This document shows, in pieces, positions 47,268 through 55,957 of a stretch of 64,000 nucleotides of DNA. Location of the stretch: positions 124,001 to 188,000 of the forward strand of contig PPHI01000003.1 in NCBI GenBank assembly GCA_002901265.1. The letters are read 5' to 3'. Position numbers and translations under genes: made by a program. The DNA is from Rhodopirellula baltica. Lineage in GTDB: Bacteria > Planctomycetota > Planctomycetia > Pirellulales > Pirellulaceae. Below the pieces are notes generated by a model, which had not been told where the DNA came from, did not search any database, and saw only the letters and a list, made by a program, of their open reading frames with translations. The first letter of the stretch is position 1. The number at the start of each line of letters is the position of its first letter.

Positions 47268-48556
47268 CTCGATAGCCTCTCAATCAGATTGCACAAGAAC
47301 GTAAACATCGCCCACGCATGTACAAGCACGTAGCCACCAATCAAGAAGGTTGCGAGAGGAACGAACCAAGCCATTCGCAAGTCCCAGCGAAATGATTGGC
47401 GACGCAAAATGTCGTTATTCATTTGCACCATGGTCGCCGGCAATGTGCCGTTCTTTGCAGCGCTCTGCAGCCACCGTTCCTCAGATTTTGAAACCAATTT
47501 TGCTTGTCGCAGCGCATTGGCAAGTGGGACTCCACAGGCGATCTGATGTTTTGCAAGTCGGCTGGAAGACCGGATTGAAAGACTGCGTGCTGTTCTCAAA
47601 GAGGATTCGAGTAATTCCGTTTCACTGAGACCCGCATCCATCCCCAGCCCCATCGATTTCAGGAGCACAGCCCGGCGCTGATCAATGATCCGTTTGCCGA
47701 ACCAGGGAACTCCTAGCAACAAGAATCGCGGCAACCATCGGGAAACAGTTAATGTGATTAAAAGCATGACCACAGCCACGCACGCGATGTTTCCAAGCAA
47801 CTGTTGAATGTCGAGTGTGAATTTGGAAACAGGCAACTCCATCGAGAATTCTTCCGCTGTCTGCTCCAATATGGGAAGAATTAATTGGCGAACAAAGATT
47901 CCGACAAAGACGGCAATCACCAACGTCGCGAACAAGTAGATGAATTGTTGTTGAACGCGAATTCCTGATTGGTGCGATTCGCGTTCTATGTCGCTCGCCA
48001 AGCGTTCGTCGAGGGAGTCATTGGAAACACTTGTGGCGTTCAATCCAGAAAGCATGCGTTCGCTGTGATGAAGATTAAATGCCGCGACGGCATCCGAGTC
48101 GAGTGGCAGTTTGCTGCGGTAGACGGCCCGTGTGATACTGTGTCCCTGCGTCAACAGTTTTGCGCATCGTTTACATCGGAACGCCAACCCACTTCGACAA
48201 CCGTTGGCAAATTGGTCGAACAGTTCATCCGCCGGAACGTTGATCTGGATCGAAAAACGCAACCAGCGATTCAACGAGCGGCGTTCTTCGTGATATCGCA
48301 GCAAGAAACAAGCGATCACGGAACTGACCAACATCAACACAATCAAAATCGCAATTGGGTGTATCGCAAACAGAAGCGTTCCAGCAATCGCGCCCAACCA
48401 GAGCCAGAATTCGAGGAAACCGACGAATCGATATCCACGCAAACGTGTTGATTCAACCGATCGTTGAATCAGATTGCGTTTGAGCGTCCGTAGCGTGGCA
48501 GCAACCAAAGCGAAGAGAAGTGCCAAACCGAGCGCGGCGAAATTCTGTTCCCCCAT
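47264..48556 (-). CDS. GspF-like membrane platform protein, third copy
   Basis: 430 residues. Two T2SSF-type repeats can be seen, the second with RRAVLLKSMGLGMDAGLSETELLESSLRT and IACGVPLANALRQAKLVSKSEERWLQSAAKNGTLPATM. The first repeat is degraded (SIQINVPADELFDQFANGCRSGLAFRCKRC) and extra N-terminal helices precede it. Its start overlaps the stop of the second copy by one base. In pili and type II secretion, GspF links the ATPase to the growing pseudopilus. Confidence 0.75.
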   Translation of the reverse strand: MGEQNFAALGLALLFALVAATLRTLKRNLIQRSVESTRLRGYRFVGFLEFWLWLGAIAGTLLFAIHPIAILIVLMLVSSVIACFLLRYHEERRSLNRWLRFSIQINVPADELFDQFANGCRSGLAFRCKRCAKLLTQGHSITRAVYRSKLPLDSDAVAAFNLHHSERMLSGLNATSVSNDSLDERLASDIERESHQSGIRVQQQFIYLFATLVIAVFVGIFVRQLILPILEQTAEEFSMELPVSKFTLDIQQLLGNIACVAVVMLLITLTVSRWLPRFLLLGVPWFGKRIIDQRRAVLLKSMGLGMDAGLSETELLESSLRTARSLSIRSSSRLAKHQIACGVPLANALRQAKLVSKSEERWLQSAAKNGTLPATMVQMNNDILRRQSFRWDLRMAWFVPLATFLIGGYVLVHAWAMFTFLCNLIERLSR

Positions 48557-49371
48557 CAGTACGACAACCCCCTAATCATGACAATGGCGTAGCCGACCGT
48601 GAAGAATAACGCCAATCCCGCGATAAACACGGACGTCAACAAGCAGGTGACGTGAATGAATAGTCTTGTTCGGTACAGTCGAGACTCGGCCAACCGATGA
48701 CATTCCTCAGTCGCGTGATGCCAAAGCTGCAATGTCTGGACTTGATTGGGGTGTTGGCTGATGAGTACCCCCAGGACGCAAACGGGTTGATCGTGGATCG
48801 GGATCGTCGAGATCAGCGATTCAAGAGACTGGCCTGATTCGATTCGCCCAGCGGCAATCCTTGCCCAGCGACGAAGGCTTGAATTTCGGATTTGCTCTGC
48901 GGCTGATTCAAATGCACGCGCGTACGTCTGATCCAACGAAACAGACTTGTAAATCGATTGGAAAAATTCGCCCAACGCGATTGCCCGAACGGTGGATCCG
49001 ACCCACGGTATCATCGCCACGAGGTCGAATAATCCGGAGGGCAACCAATTCCAGACAATTGCTTGGACAAGCACGAACAACAACGCAACGCCCAAGCCGG
49101 CGGCGAGGTATCCCAACAACACCGAATGTAGCCAACCCATTTCGACCGGAGTGTATTGTCTCCATCCCACGACAAACAAGAAACCGTCAGACAACTCCAG
49201 CATCTTGCTCAATAGTAAGCCACCGATCGCAAGCGAAGCTAACAGGTACACAACCGCCAATGTGGTGATCTTGGCGATTTGATGTTTGATGTCAGCGCGA
49301 ACGGTTTGCCAAGTTTCGAGTTGGGCTTCGAAGGCGACTCCACCGACGTCATGGCCAATTGTAGGATTCAT
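48556..49371 (-). CDS. GspF-like membrane platform protein, second copy (half-length)
   Basis: 271 residues, much shorter than the usual 400. It has one pair of N-terminal helices (LAVVYLLASLAIGGLLLSKM, VLLGYLAAGLGVALLFVLV), then a single T2SSF-like helical unit (GEFFQSIYKSVSLDQTYARAFESAAEQI, RIESGQSLESLIS) and two final helices. So it keeps one of the two repeats. It overlaps the first copy by 4 bp. Confidence 0.65.
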   Translation of the reverse strand: MNPTIGHDVGGVAFEAQLETWQTVRADIKHQIAKITTLAVVYLLASLAIGGLLLSKMLELSDGFLFVVGWRQYTPVEMGWLHSVLLGYLAAGLGVALLFVLVQAIVWNWLPSGLFDLVAMIPWVGSTVRAIALGEFFQSIYKSVSLDQTYARAFESAAEQIRNSSLRRWARIAAGRIESGQSLESLISTIPIHDQPVCVLGVLISQHPNQVQTLQLWHHATEECHRLAESRLYRTRLFIHVTCLLTSVFIAGLALFFTVGYAIVMIRGLSY

Positions 49372-50429
49372 TGCATGACCTCATCGAGCAGTTCCAACAA
49401 CGGACCGATCGAATGCTTTAATAAGAAAAAGGTGATCCAAAGCATGACGCCAATCGATGTGACTCGCAGAATGCCGTTGACCCACCAATTCCGGTAACGC
49501 CGAGCCTGTTGTTGGTAGAGATCTCCGAGACGTTTCAAATCGAACGCGACCGCTGGACCGCTTCGTTGTCCGCTTGCCAAATCAGCAACACATTGCCGAA
49601 TCGGATCGGGCGCACTGTCGGGAAACGCCAAGGCCGGTTCTCCATTCGCACCCGATCGAATCGCGGCAGAGACGCTTGACCACTGCCTTGCAAAGGCTTC
49701 GCCGTTCACCGAGGAAGCCGCGTCGATCGCTTTTGCCAAGTCGACGGAACCGGTCGAAAGAGTATCTTGAGTATGACGGTGGGACATGATTCCGGGGCTC
49801 ACTTGAATCGCCAGCCAACGCGCAAAGGAGGCCAACTGACGAGAGGAGACCCGGCTTCGATTGAGCCATCTGAATAAGCCAAACAGCAACACGATGAGGG
49901 CGACAAGGATCACAGCCGTGACGGCGGCGGTCGTCAAAAAGTTAGTGGAAAAAGTGTTGAACAGTTGACGTTCGGTGGGTGCAAACGGACTCTTAATCAG
50001 TTCCGATTCGGCGAGCGAAAGGATCGTGAACGGCGTCACGACAAAAGCGATTGCCACCGCCGCAATCGCGTTGATCGTCGGATTAATCGCACCAAGTCGA
50101 AGTTGCCGGCGATCTTCGTTGGCCGCACGAATGGTGCGGACGGTTTCGCGAACCGGTTCGATCGATCCCGTTCGCGACATCGTCTCGATCGCGATCCGCA
50201 CCGGTATTTGATAGGTCTTCGAAAAGGCGGAGATCGAATTCGATAGGGAACTTCCCTTCTCGAGATCGGTTCGTACCTTGCGAGCGGCGCGTCCTAAACG
50301 GGCGAGCGATTTGTCTTCCAAATCGCGTAGGCCCAGTGGCAGAGAACGTCCACTGGATGCCATCGCACAGACTTCGTCCAACAGCATCGCGAACGATTCA
50401 TCATCAAGTGTGCCGGGATCAGCGTTCAT
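49368..50429 (-). CDS. GspF-like membrane platform protein, first copy
   Basis: 353 residues from ATG 50429. The first T2SSF repeat reads FAMLLDEVCAMASSGRSLPLGLRDL, LEKGSSLSNSISAFSKTYQIPVRIAIETMSRTGS, which is close to canonical GspF; membrane helices AVAIAFVVTPFTIL and AAVTAVILVALIVLLFGLF follow, then a second, more divergent repeat and a last helix near the C-terminus. It overlaps the ATPase gene by 11 bp, so the two are co-translated. Confidence 0.78.
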   Translation of the reverse strand: MNADPGTLDDESFAMLLDEVCAMASSGRSLPLGLRDLEDKSLARLGRAARKVRTDLEKGSSLSNSISAFSKTYQIPVRIAIETMSRTGSIEPVRETVRTIRAANEDRRQLRLGAINPTINAIAAVAIAFVVTPFTILSLAESELIKSPFAPTERQLFNTFSTNFLTTAAVTAVILVALIVLLFGLFRWLNRSRVSSRQLASFARWLAIQVSPGIMSHRHTQDTLSTGSVDLAKAIDAASSVNGEAFARQWSSVSAAIRSGANGEPALAFPDSAPDPIRQCVADLASGQRSGPAVAFDLKRLGDLYQQQARRYRNWWVNGILRVTSIGVMLWITFFLLKHSIGPLLELLDEVMQ

Positions 50430-51576
50430 TTGGCTGTCCCAAACCACGAAAGACTTCGGCTTCGTCCGTCATTCCGGCTGCGACTAAACGCGTCGCTTGT
50501 TCGTGCAATGTTGGGATGCCGGATTCGGACAAAAGACGGTCGATCTCGTTTGCGGAACGTCTGCTTTCCAATGCGGCAAAGACCTTCTCCCCAACCGAGT
50601 TGCCGGAAAGCAACACTTGCTGCGCGATTGGGACGCGACCTTGATATCCGGTTTCGTGACAGGCTTCGCATGCTTTGCCGCCGCAATCAACACAGGTTTT
50701 ACGGAGCAGCCGTTGGCAGAGGACTCCACGCAATCCACTTTGGATCGCATAGATCGGCAATTTCATTTGCACCAGCCGCCGCAACGTCGCGCCGACCGAT
50801 CCGGCGTGGATCGATGAAAAACAAAGATGCCCGGTCATTGATGCCGACAGAACGGCTTCGGCGGTTTCTTCGTCGCGAATTTCACTGACCAGCAAGACTT
50901 CAGCGTCTTGCCGAACTGCGGCTCGCATCGACGATGCCAGTGTCATGCCGCGTTCCTGTTGGATTTGACTTTGACTGATCGAATCGATCACCGATTCGAT
51001 CGGGTCTTCGATGGTTAAAACGCTGCGGTTAACACCTGCTGTCGCGATGTGCGCAAGACATGCATACAGCGTGGTCGTTTTTCCGCTACCGGCAGGGCCG
51101 GCGACTAACAGCCAGCCTTCGCGCGATTGACAGACCGACTGGAGTTCGGCAAAGGTCGACGCATCAAAACCCAATTGATCCAGTTGTCTTAGTGAAGAGC
51201 GGTCTTCCATGATTCGGATTGCCGCACGGTCACCGTAAACGGTTGGGAAGACACCCAAACGCAATTCACGCTCGGAGCCATCGTGGTGTTGCCAGCGAAG
51301 CGAGCCTTCTTGTGGGGCACCATTGCGATAAGTCGGCAAGCCCGCGATTGCCATTAAACGCGCCACAGGATCGGTCTCGTCACATCGTGGAAACGATCGC
51401 ACCAGATGCAACACACCATCAATCCGATAAGAAACTTCCCATTGGTCGCGCCGAGGCTGCAGATGGATATCACTGGCACCGCAGTCCAAAGCCGACGACA
51501 AACAATCCTTTACCATTTCGATCGCAAACGATGTGTCGTTCGTTGTGCGTTTGCCGGGCGTCAGTGACAGATGCAT
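50419..51576 (-). CDS. GspE/PilB-type secretion ATPase, short form
   Basis: 385 residues from ATG 51576. The ATPase core is complete: Walker A AGPAGSGKTTT, Asp box SVLTIEDPIE, Walker B region EVLLVSEIRDEETAEAVL, His box TGHLCFSSIHA, and the tetracysteine zinc motif C-x2-C-x4-C-x2-C (CVDCGGKACEAC) with GYQGR after it. The N1E/N2 domains that dock on GspL or the platform are missing or cut to about 100 residues (normal length 500-560). First gene of the minus-strand operon. Confidence 0.9.
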   Translation of the reverse strand: MHLSLTPGKRTTNDTSFAIEMVKDCLSSALDCGASDIHLQPRRDQWEVSYRIDGVLHLVRSFPRCDETDPVARLMAIAGLPTYRNGAPQEGSLRWQHHDGSERELRLGVFPTVYGDRAAIRIMEDRSSLRQLDQLGFDASTFAELQSVCQSREGWLLVAGPAGSGKTTTLYACLAHIATAGVNRSVLTIEDPIESVIDSISQSQIQQERGMTLASSMRAAVRQDAEVLLVSEIRDEETAEAVLSASMTGHLCFSSIHAGSVGATLRRLVQMKLPIYAIQSGLRGVLCQRLLRKTCVDCGGKACEACHETGYQGRVPIAQQVLLSGNSVGEKVFAALESRRSANEIDRLLSESGIPTLHEQATRLVAAGMTDEAEVFRGLGQPNER

Positions 51577-51813
51577 GGGCTGAATCGAAGGAGGTAATGT
51601 TGATGTCGAACAGGGACGATGTCGAACAGAGGCAACGGGCAACCTGCTATGCTGTGCACGTTTGATCGACAGTGAATTGAAAAGTTTAGATTTCGCTAGA
51701 TAAAGAGAACTTGGCGGCGCATCTCAGACTGCGCAGCGTTGATTCACTGGCACGGTGGAATTGTTTAAAAAAGTCGTCAACAACGAACCAATTGTTTTCT
51801 TTCCAAGGCAGCC

Positions 51814-53112
51814 ATGAAACGCGGTCCACATCATAGCGGTTTTACACTGTTGGAGTTGTTGGTTGTTATCGCCGTGATCGGAATCCTGGTCGGGTTGCTG
51901 TTGCCCGCAATCCAAGCGGCCCGCGAAGCGGCACGGCGGATGAGTTGTTCCAATAACTTTCGGCAGATCGCACTCGGCGTTTCGCAATACCATGCCGCGT
52001 TTGACATCTTGCCACCTCATGCGACAGGAACATTTGACAATCGGAACAGTGCGAATACGACGAATCAGTTTCGGTTGAGCATGTTCGTGTCAGTCACGCC
52101 TTTTATTGGCGAGTCTGCCGTATGGGAACAGCTTTCGAAACCATTGCTCGGGTTCAAGCCACCGATGGACCGGTCGCAGACGACCTCAGACGACAACGCG
52201 GATGATTTCGCGGACGAGTTCGGCGAGTCCGAAGACGGTTTCTTGGACTACGAGATGGGGATGGACTACGGCATGGGAATGATTGAGCAAGAAAGGACCC
52301 ACACCTATCCGAGCATGGGGCCGGCACCGTCGGTCGAGATCTATGACCCTTGGTCGATTGAGATTCCTTGGCTGCGGTGCCCTTCCGATCCAGGGTCTGG
52401 TACCGGCGCGGGTCAGACGAACTACGCCGCTTGCCTTGGTGATGCGATCGAGGGTCTCGACGAAGGATTGTGGCGTTACCAAAACGGTCAATGGAGTCCC
52501 AGCGGAAAGGCACAGATGGAGGCGACGGGGCGCGGCGTATTCGTCCCGCGAATGATCACATCGTTCGACGATGTGACCGATGGTCTGTCGAACACGATCT
52601 TGATGGGTGAGATTTGTACGGACTTAGGCGACAAGAACATCGCGACCACCCCATCGGTCAACAACGGTTTCAAAGGCGGCGTTCTGGATGATGTCGATTT
52701 TTGCCGGCAACAGACCGATTCGATGCGTCCGCAATTTTGGGGAGTTATCCCCGCAGGGGCTGGAATTGGCCGAGGCCAACGTTGGGCTGATGCGATGCCA
52801 TTGATGACCGGGTTCAACACGATCTTGCCACCCAACCGCGAGCTCTGTTTTGGTGGGGCCGCGTCGACGATCGGTACGCTCACCGCAAGCAGTCGACACC
52901 AAGGCGGTTGTCACGTTGCATTAGCCGATGGAGCCATTTCCTTTCTCACCGATTCGATCGATAACGGCACCTACACCAATGGCGGCCAAGGGACGGTGAC
53001 GTTGGGCGGCCAAGGTGATTTGGCCCCGGGAAACCCCAGCGTTTTTGGCCTGTGGGGCACCCTGGGAACCCGTGACCAAGGCGAATTGGTCTCGGAAAAC
53101 CTGAATTGGTGA
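51814..53112 (+). CDS. DUF1559 pseudopilin-like protein
   Basis: 432 residues. It starts with a prepilin leader [32 protein letters not shown] and carries the intact C-terminal motif [19 protein letters not shown] (H-x9-DG). This is the Planctomycetes-type DUF1559 family, present in very large numbers in these genomes. It is divergent from the gspE-led operon across 237 bp, so it may share regulation and be a substrate or major subunit of that machine; that is inference. Confidence 0.92.
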   Translation: MKRGPHHSGFTLLELLVVIAVIGILVGLLLPAIQAAREAARRMSCSNNFRQIALGVSQYHAAFDILPPHATGTFDNRNSANTTNQFRLSMFVSVTPFIGESAVWEQLSKPLLGFKPPMDRSQTTSDDNADDFADEFGESEDGFLDYEMGMDYGMGMIEQERTHTYPSMGPAPSVEIYDPWSIEIPWLRCPSDPGSGTGAGQTNYAACLGDAIEGLDEGLWRYQNGQWSPSGKAQMEATGRGVFVPRMITSFDDVTDGLSNTILMGEICTDLGDKNIATTPSVNNGFKGGVLDDVDFCRQQTDSMRPQFWGVIPAGAGIGRGQRWADAMPLMTGFNTILPPNRELCFGGAASTIGTLTASSRHQGGCHVALADGAISFLTDSIDNGTYTNGGQGTVTLGGQGDLAPGNPSVFGLWGTLGTRDQGELVSENLNW

Positions 53113-53191
53113 TTTGCCTGTAACATCGCAATCCCGGTTCCGCTTGGCTGGTTGTTACCGAGTCAGTTACTCAAACACGCCAGGTCGAATC

Positions 53192-53962
53192 ATGAAACGT
53201 GTCGTCAAAAATATCGCCGTCGCAGCAGCCATCACCGCAACCAGCCTCGGCAGTGCCGTCCCGGCGATGGCGTGTGGCGGATCCCGCCCCCGCGTCATCA
53301 GCCGCTACACCGGGCACTATTCGGGCGGATATGGCTACAGCCGTCCCGCCAATTACTCCACCAACTACAGCGTCCCAACGCCACCCATTCGCTACAACCC
53401 GGCTGTTTCGCAGCAACCTTCGCAGCCACAACCGTTGCCTCAGTCGGCACAGTCGCAGCGCCCCGCGCAGGCTGTTAACCCGGTGCCCGCGGCGAGCAAT
53501 CCACCACGACCGGCCGCACCGCAAGCCAGCCAAATGCCCGCCAGCCAAACGGCGGCCCAGTCGCCCAGTCAGCCAGTTGCCACGCAAGACGCCGAAGCGT
53601 CTGCCTTGGCAGCACTCGCGGCACTTGCCGGTGTGTCGGCTTCGACTCCCGCACCCGCCACGTCGGCTCCACAACCAGCCGCCCCGGTTGCCGGTCATGT
53701 CGGGACGTTCCGGGCGACTTTGCCAAGCAACTTGGCTGTCGACTTGCAACTTGCCGCTGACGGAACGTTTTCGTGGACCGTAGACAACAACGGCACGCCG
53801 AAATCGTTTAGCGGACAATATCGCTTGGAAGGCGGGCAGCTGACTTTGGTGCGATCAACGGACCTTCAAAAGATGGCCGGTACCTTTGTTGTGCAAGGCA
53901 ACGGATTCAAGTTCACTTTAGATGGTGCTAACAACGGCGGACTCGAATTCCAACGCGTCTAA
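53192..53962 (+). CDS. Secreted Pro/Gln/Ala-rich protein with C-terminal beta domain
   Basis: 256 residues from ATG 53192. A signal peptide (KRVVKNIAVAAAITATSLGSAVPAMA) is followed by a Gly/Tyr/Ser stretch, a ~100-residue Pro/Gln/Ala/Ser-rich linker and a C-terminal ~85-residue beta-rich domain (VGTFRATLPSNLAVDLQLAADGTFSWTV, GGQLTLVRSTDLQKMAGTFVVQG), which looks like a lipocalin-type or META-like small barrel. Function unknown. The long linker may span the cell wall or envelope layer. Confidence 0.75.
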   Translation: MKRVVKNIAVAAAITATSLGSAVPAMACGGSRPRVISRYTGHYSGGYGYSRPANYSTNYSVPTPPIRYNPAVSQQPSQPQPLPQSAQSQRPAQAVNPVPAASNPPRPAAPQASQMPASQTAAQSPSQPVATQDAEASALAALAALAGVSASTPAPATSAPQPAAPVAGHVGTFRATLPSNLAVDLQLAADGTFSWTVDNNGTPKSFSGQYRLEGGQLTLVRSTDLQKMAGTFVVQGNGFKFTLDGANNGGLEFQRV

Positions 53963-53980
53963 CCAGGCAGGCTAGTTTTT
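53959..53980 (+). terminator. Short hairpin with T-run at the convergent junction
   Basis: CTAACC (53959-53964) pairs with GGCTAG (53970-53975) apart from one mismatch, with a 5-nt loop, and TTTTT follows at 53976-53980. It is at the end of the plus-strand gene and overlaps the end of the convergent gene. Confidence 0.4.
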
Positions 53981-54991
53981 GTAACCTTGCTGGCGATTGT
54001 CACCCTGTTTTTTGATGTCGTCCATGATTTTTCGCTTGGACTGCGTCAGCCGTTCCGGCCAACGAAAGCGGGGTGACGAAGACGGATCGTAGCCTGATAA
54101 ATGACCCGTCAAACGTTCGGTCGGCTTTGTATAAACCAGTTCGGTTTCGCCGAACACTTCTTCACAGACTGCTGCTAAGCCCGGATCGTATTCACGAAGT
54201 TCCTTTCGTGTGTCGACGTGATTGTGGTCGTGATCTGGCGGGCGGTTGTTGTCGAACCACGACTGCACGCCTTCGGCAAAGTACTCGGCATGATTAACCG
54301 ACGCGTACTTGCCTTTCCACAAGCCGCTTGCCATCGCACGGTCGTATGTCGCCCGCAATCGGTCGTCAAAGGTCGGATCCAGATTGACCATCCCGCGATA
54401 ATGAATGTTGTGAGCGAATTCGTGAATCAAGATGTTCTCGGTCGCGTAGGGGTCGCCTTTGAATGCGAGTAAGTTTTCTTCGCCACATGTACAAACCGGG
54501 TCGCGACGTGATCCGCCCAGCCCGCGAGCTCTTGCATCCCAGTAGTCTTTCGGGGACAGATGCGCGTGTTCTGGAATGTCGGTCGTCAGCTCCGAATGGG
54601 ACATCACGATCATTCTGGAACCGCTTTCGATCATCGCTTGCCGAACGTCGGGACGCTTGGCCAACATCATGTCGATCAAATAGCCCGCCTCTTTCAACGC
54701 GTAATCATTGACTGCGGCCGAGGCAACGATCGGATAGCCGTTCGCGTTGACGTACTTTTCGTAAAAGGGCGGCAGGTTCAAATCCTTTGGCGGCGTGGAG
54801 ACTTGGTAAGTCGCCGCGTCGGATTCCGTTTGTTCGCTCGCGTTCACAAACGATCCGTCGCTCTGTAGCCAAACCGACAGGGCGCCCACCACGATTGTCT
54901 TGCAAAGCACGGACAGCACGAACGTGTTGCGGGCTGGCCTCGGGTGGTGCGATCCTCGGCGTAGTCGGCAGTGGCTGATCAAGTTCACCAT
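53972..54991 (-). CDS. Secreted zinc metalloprotease-like protein (HEFAH)
   Basis: 339 residues from ATG 54991. N-terminal region is a signal-like segment (NTFVLSVLCKTIVVGALSVWLQS). The zinc motif HEFAHNIH starts at residue 190, and NHAEYFAEGVQSWFDNN about 50 residues later offers the third ligand glutamate. CTCGEENLLAF precedes it. The Cys and overall plan suggest a gluzincin-like metallopeptidase; I do not recognise the subfamily. It is the second secreted zinc protease-like gene in the window. Confidence 0.75.
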   Translation of the reverse strand: MVNLISHCRLRRGSHHPRPARNTFVLSVLCKTIVVGALSVWLQSDGSFVNASEQTESDAATYQVSTPPKDLNLPPFYEKYVNANGYPIVASAAVNDYALKEAGYLIDMMLAKRPDVRQAMIESGSRMIVMSHSELTTDIPEHAHLSPKDYWDARARGLGGSRRDPVCTCGEENLLAFKGDPYATENILIHEFAHNIHYRGMVNLDPTFDDRLRATYDRAMASGLWKGKYASVNHAEYFAEGVQSWFDNNRPPDHDHNHVDTRKELREYDPGLAAVCEEVFGETELVYTKPTERLTGHLSGYDPSSSPRFRWPERLTQSKRKIMDDIKKQGDNRQQGYKN

Positions 54992-55221
54992 CTCTGTTCC
55001 TCGGGGCTGAAGCACGAGTCGGAAATTGTACGTCGATGCAATCGATTTTGAAAATTTGCGGTGTCTTTCCGCGTAACGGACTCAATTCGGTTACGATAGA
55101 TCTCAGTCTTACTCGAACTTTCGGCCCGGCCAGTCGTCGTATTGGCACGCTACCTGGACGGCTGTGTCGGTGCCGAGAGCGAGTCCTGTCATCGCGGTAA
55201 GTCTCAACTGCTGCGGAGAAT

Positions 55222-55251
55222 TTGTCGTCTCTGAGGCTTCATCGTTATAAT
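55222..55251 (+). promoter_or_regulatory. Sigma-70-like promoter of the ECF sigma gene, probably leaderless
   Basis: TTGTCG (55222-55227), an 18-bp spacer and a perfect TATAAT (55246-55251). The ATG of the sigma-factor gene is at 55259, only 7 nt after the -10 box, so transcription would start at or next to the start codon and give a leaderless mRNA. This is read from sequence; no start site has been mapped here. Confidence 0.6.
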
Positions 55252-55258
55252 TGCGGGC

Positions 55259-55873
55259 ATGTCGCAATCCTCTTTTCTCGAAGAGCCATCGACCAGCCGT
55301 TCAATGTTGGTCCGCGTGAAAGATGGCGATGCCGAAAGTTGGCAGCACCTCGCCCAGGTTTATGGCCCGATCGTCTATGGTTGGGCGCGTCGTTGTGGGT
55401 GTCAGGCCGCGGACGCTGCTGACGTGATGCAAGAGACGTTTAGTGCGGTCGCCAGTGCACTGCAACGATTTGATCACCAACGCGACGGGGCGACATTTCG
55501 CGGTTGGCTTTGGACAATCGCCCGCAACAAAATTCGTGATCATCGTCGCCAGTTGCAGCACGAAGTCGCCGCCGGCGGAACCGCAGCAAATTTAGCGCTG
55601 CGTGAATTGCCAGCCTGCGAGTCGTTTGCGGACGAATCATCGGAACCACCTACCGATGCCATGTCGGATGCAAAAGCGGCTCGTTCGCGAACATTGGAAT
55701 TGCTTCGTACCAAATTCGATGCGCGGACTTGGATGATGTTTTGGGAAACCACCGTGATCGGCCGCGAGGTCAACGACGTGGCCGAACAGTTGGGCGTTTC
55801 GAAATGGGCGATCTATAAATCGCGTGCCCGGGTCCTGCAGCGACTCAAAGACGAGCTTCGCGATTTGGAATAG
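55259..55873 (+). CDS. ECF-type RNA polymerase sigma factor
   Basis: 204 residues. Region 2 includes YGPIVYGWARRCGCQAADAADVMQETF and FRGWLWTIARNKIRDHRR; region 4 has EVNDVAEQLGVSKWAIYKSRARVLQRLKDEL with the HTH. This is the planctomycete-type ECF group usually encoded next to a protein kinase. Gap to the kinase gene is 84 bp on the same strand. No separate anti-sigma gene is present; the kinase's N-terminus may take that role. Confidence 0.93.
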   Translation: MSQSSFLEEPSTSRSMLVRVKDGDAESWQHLAQVYGPIVYGWARRCGCQAADAADVMQETFSAVASALQRFDHQRDGATFRGWLWTIARNKIRDHRRQLQHEVAAGGTAANLALRELPACESFADESSEPPTDAMSDAKAARSRTLELLRTKFDARTWMMFWETTVIGREVNDVAEQLGVSKWAIYKSRARVLQRLKDELRDLE

Positions 55874-55957
55874 CAATCGGTGTCCAATCGGTCCGTTGTC
55901 TTGGTAATCGACGCCCGAAATCAGCGTTGATCGTCGACCCCAACCCCAGGACTTGAG

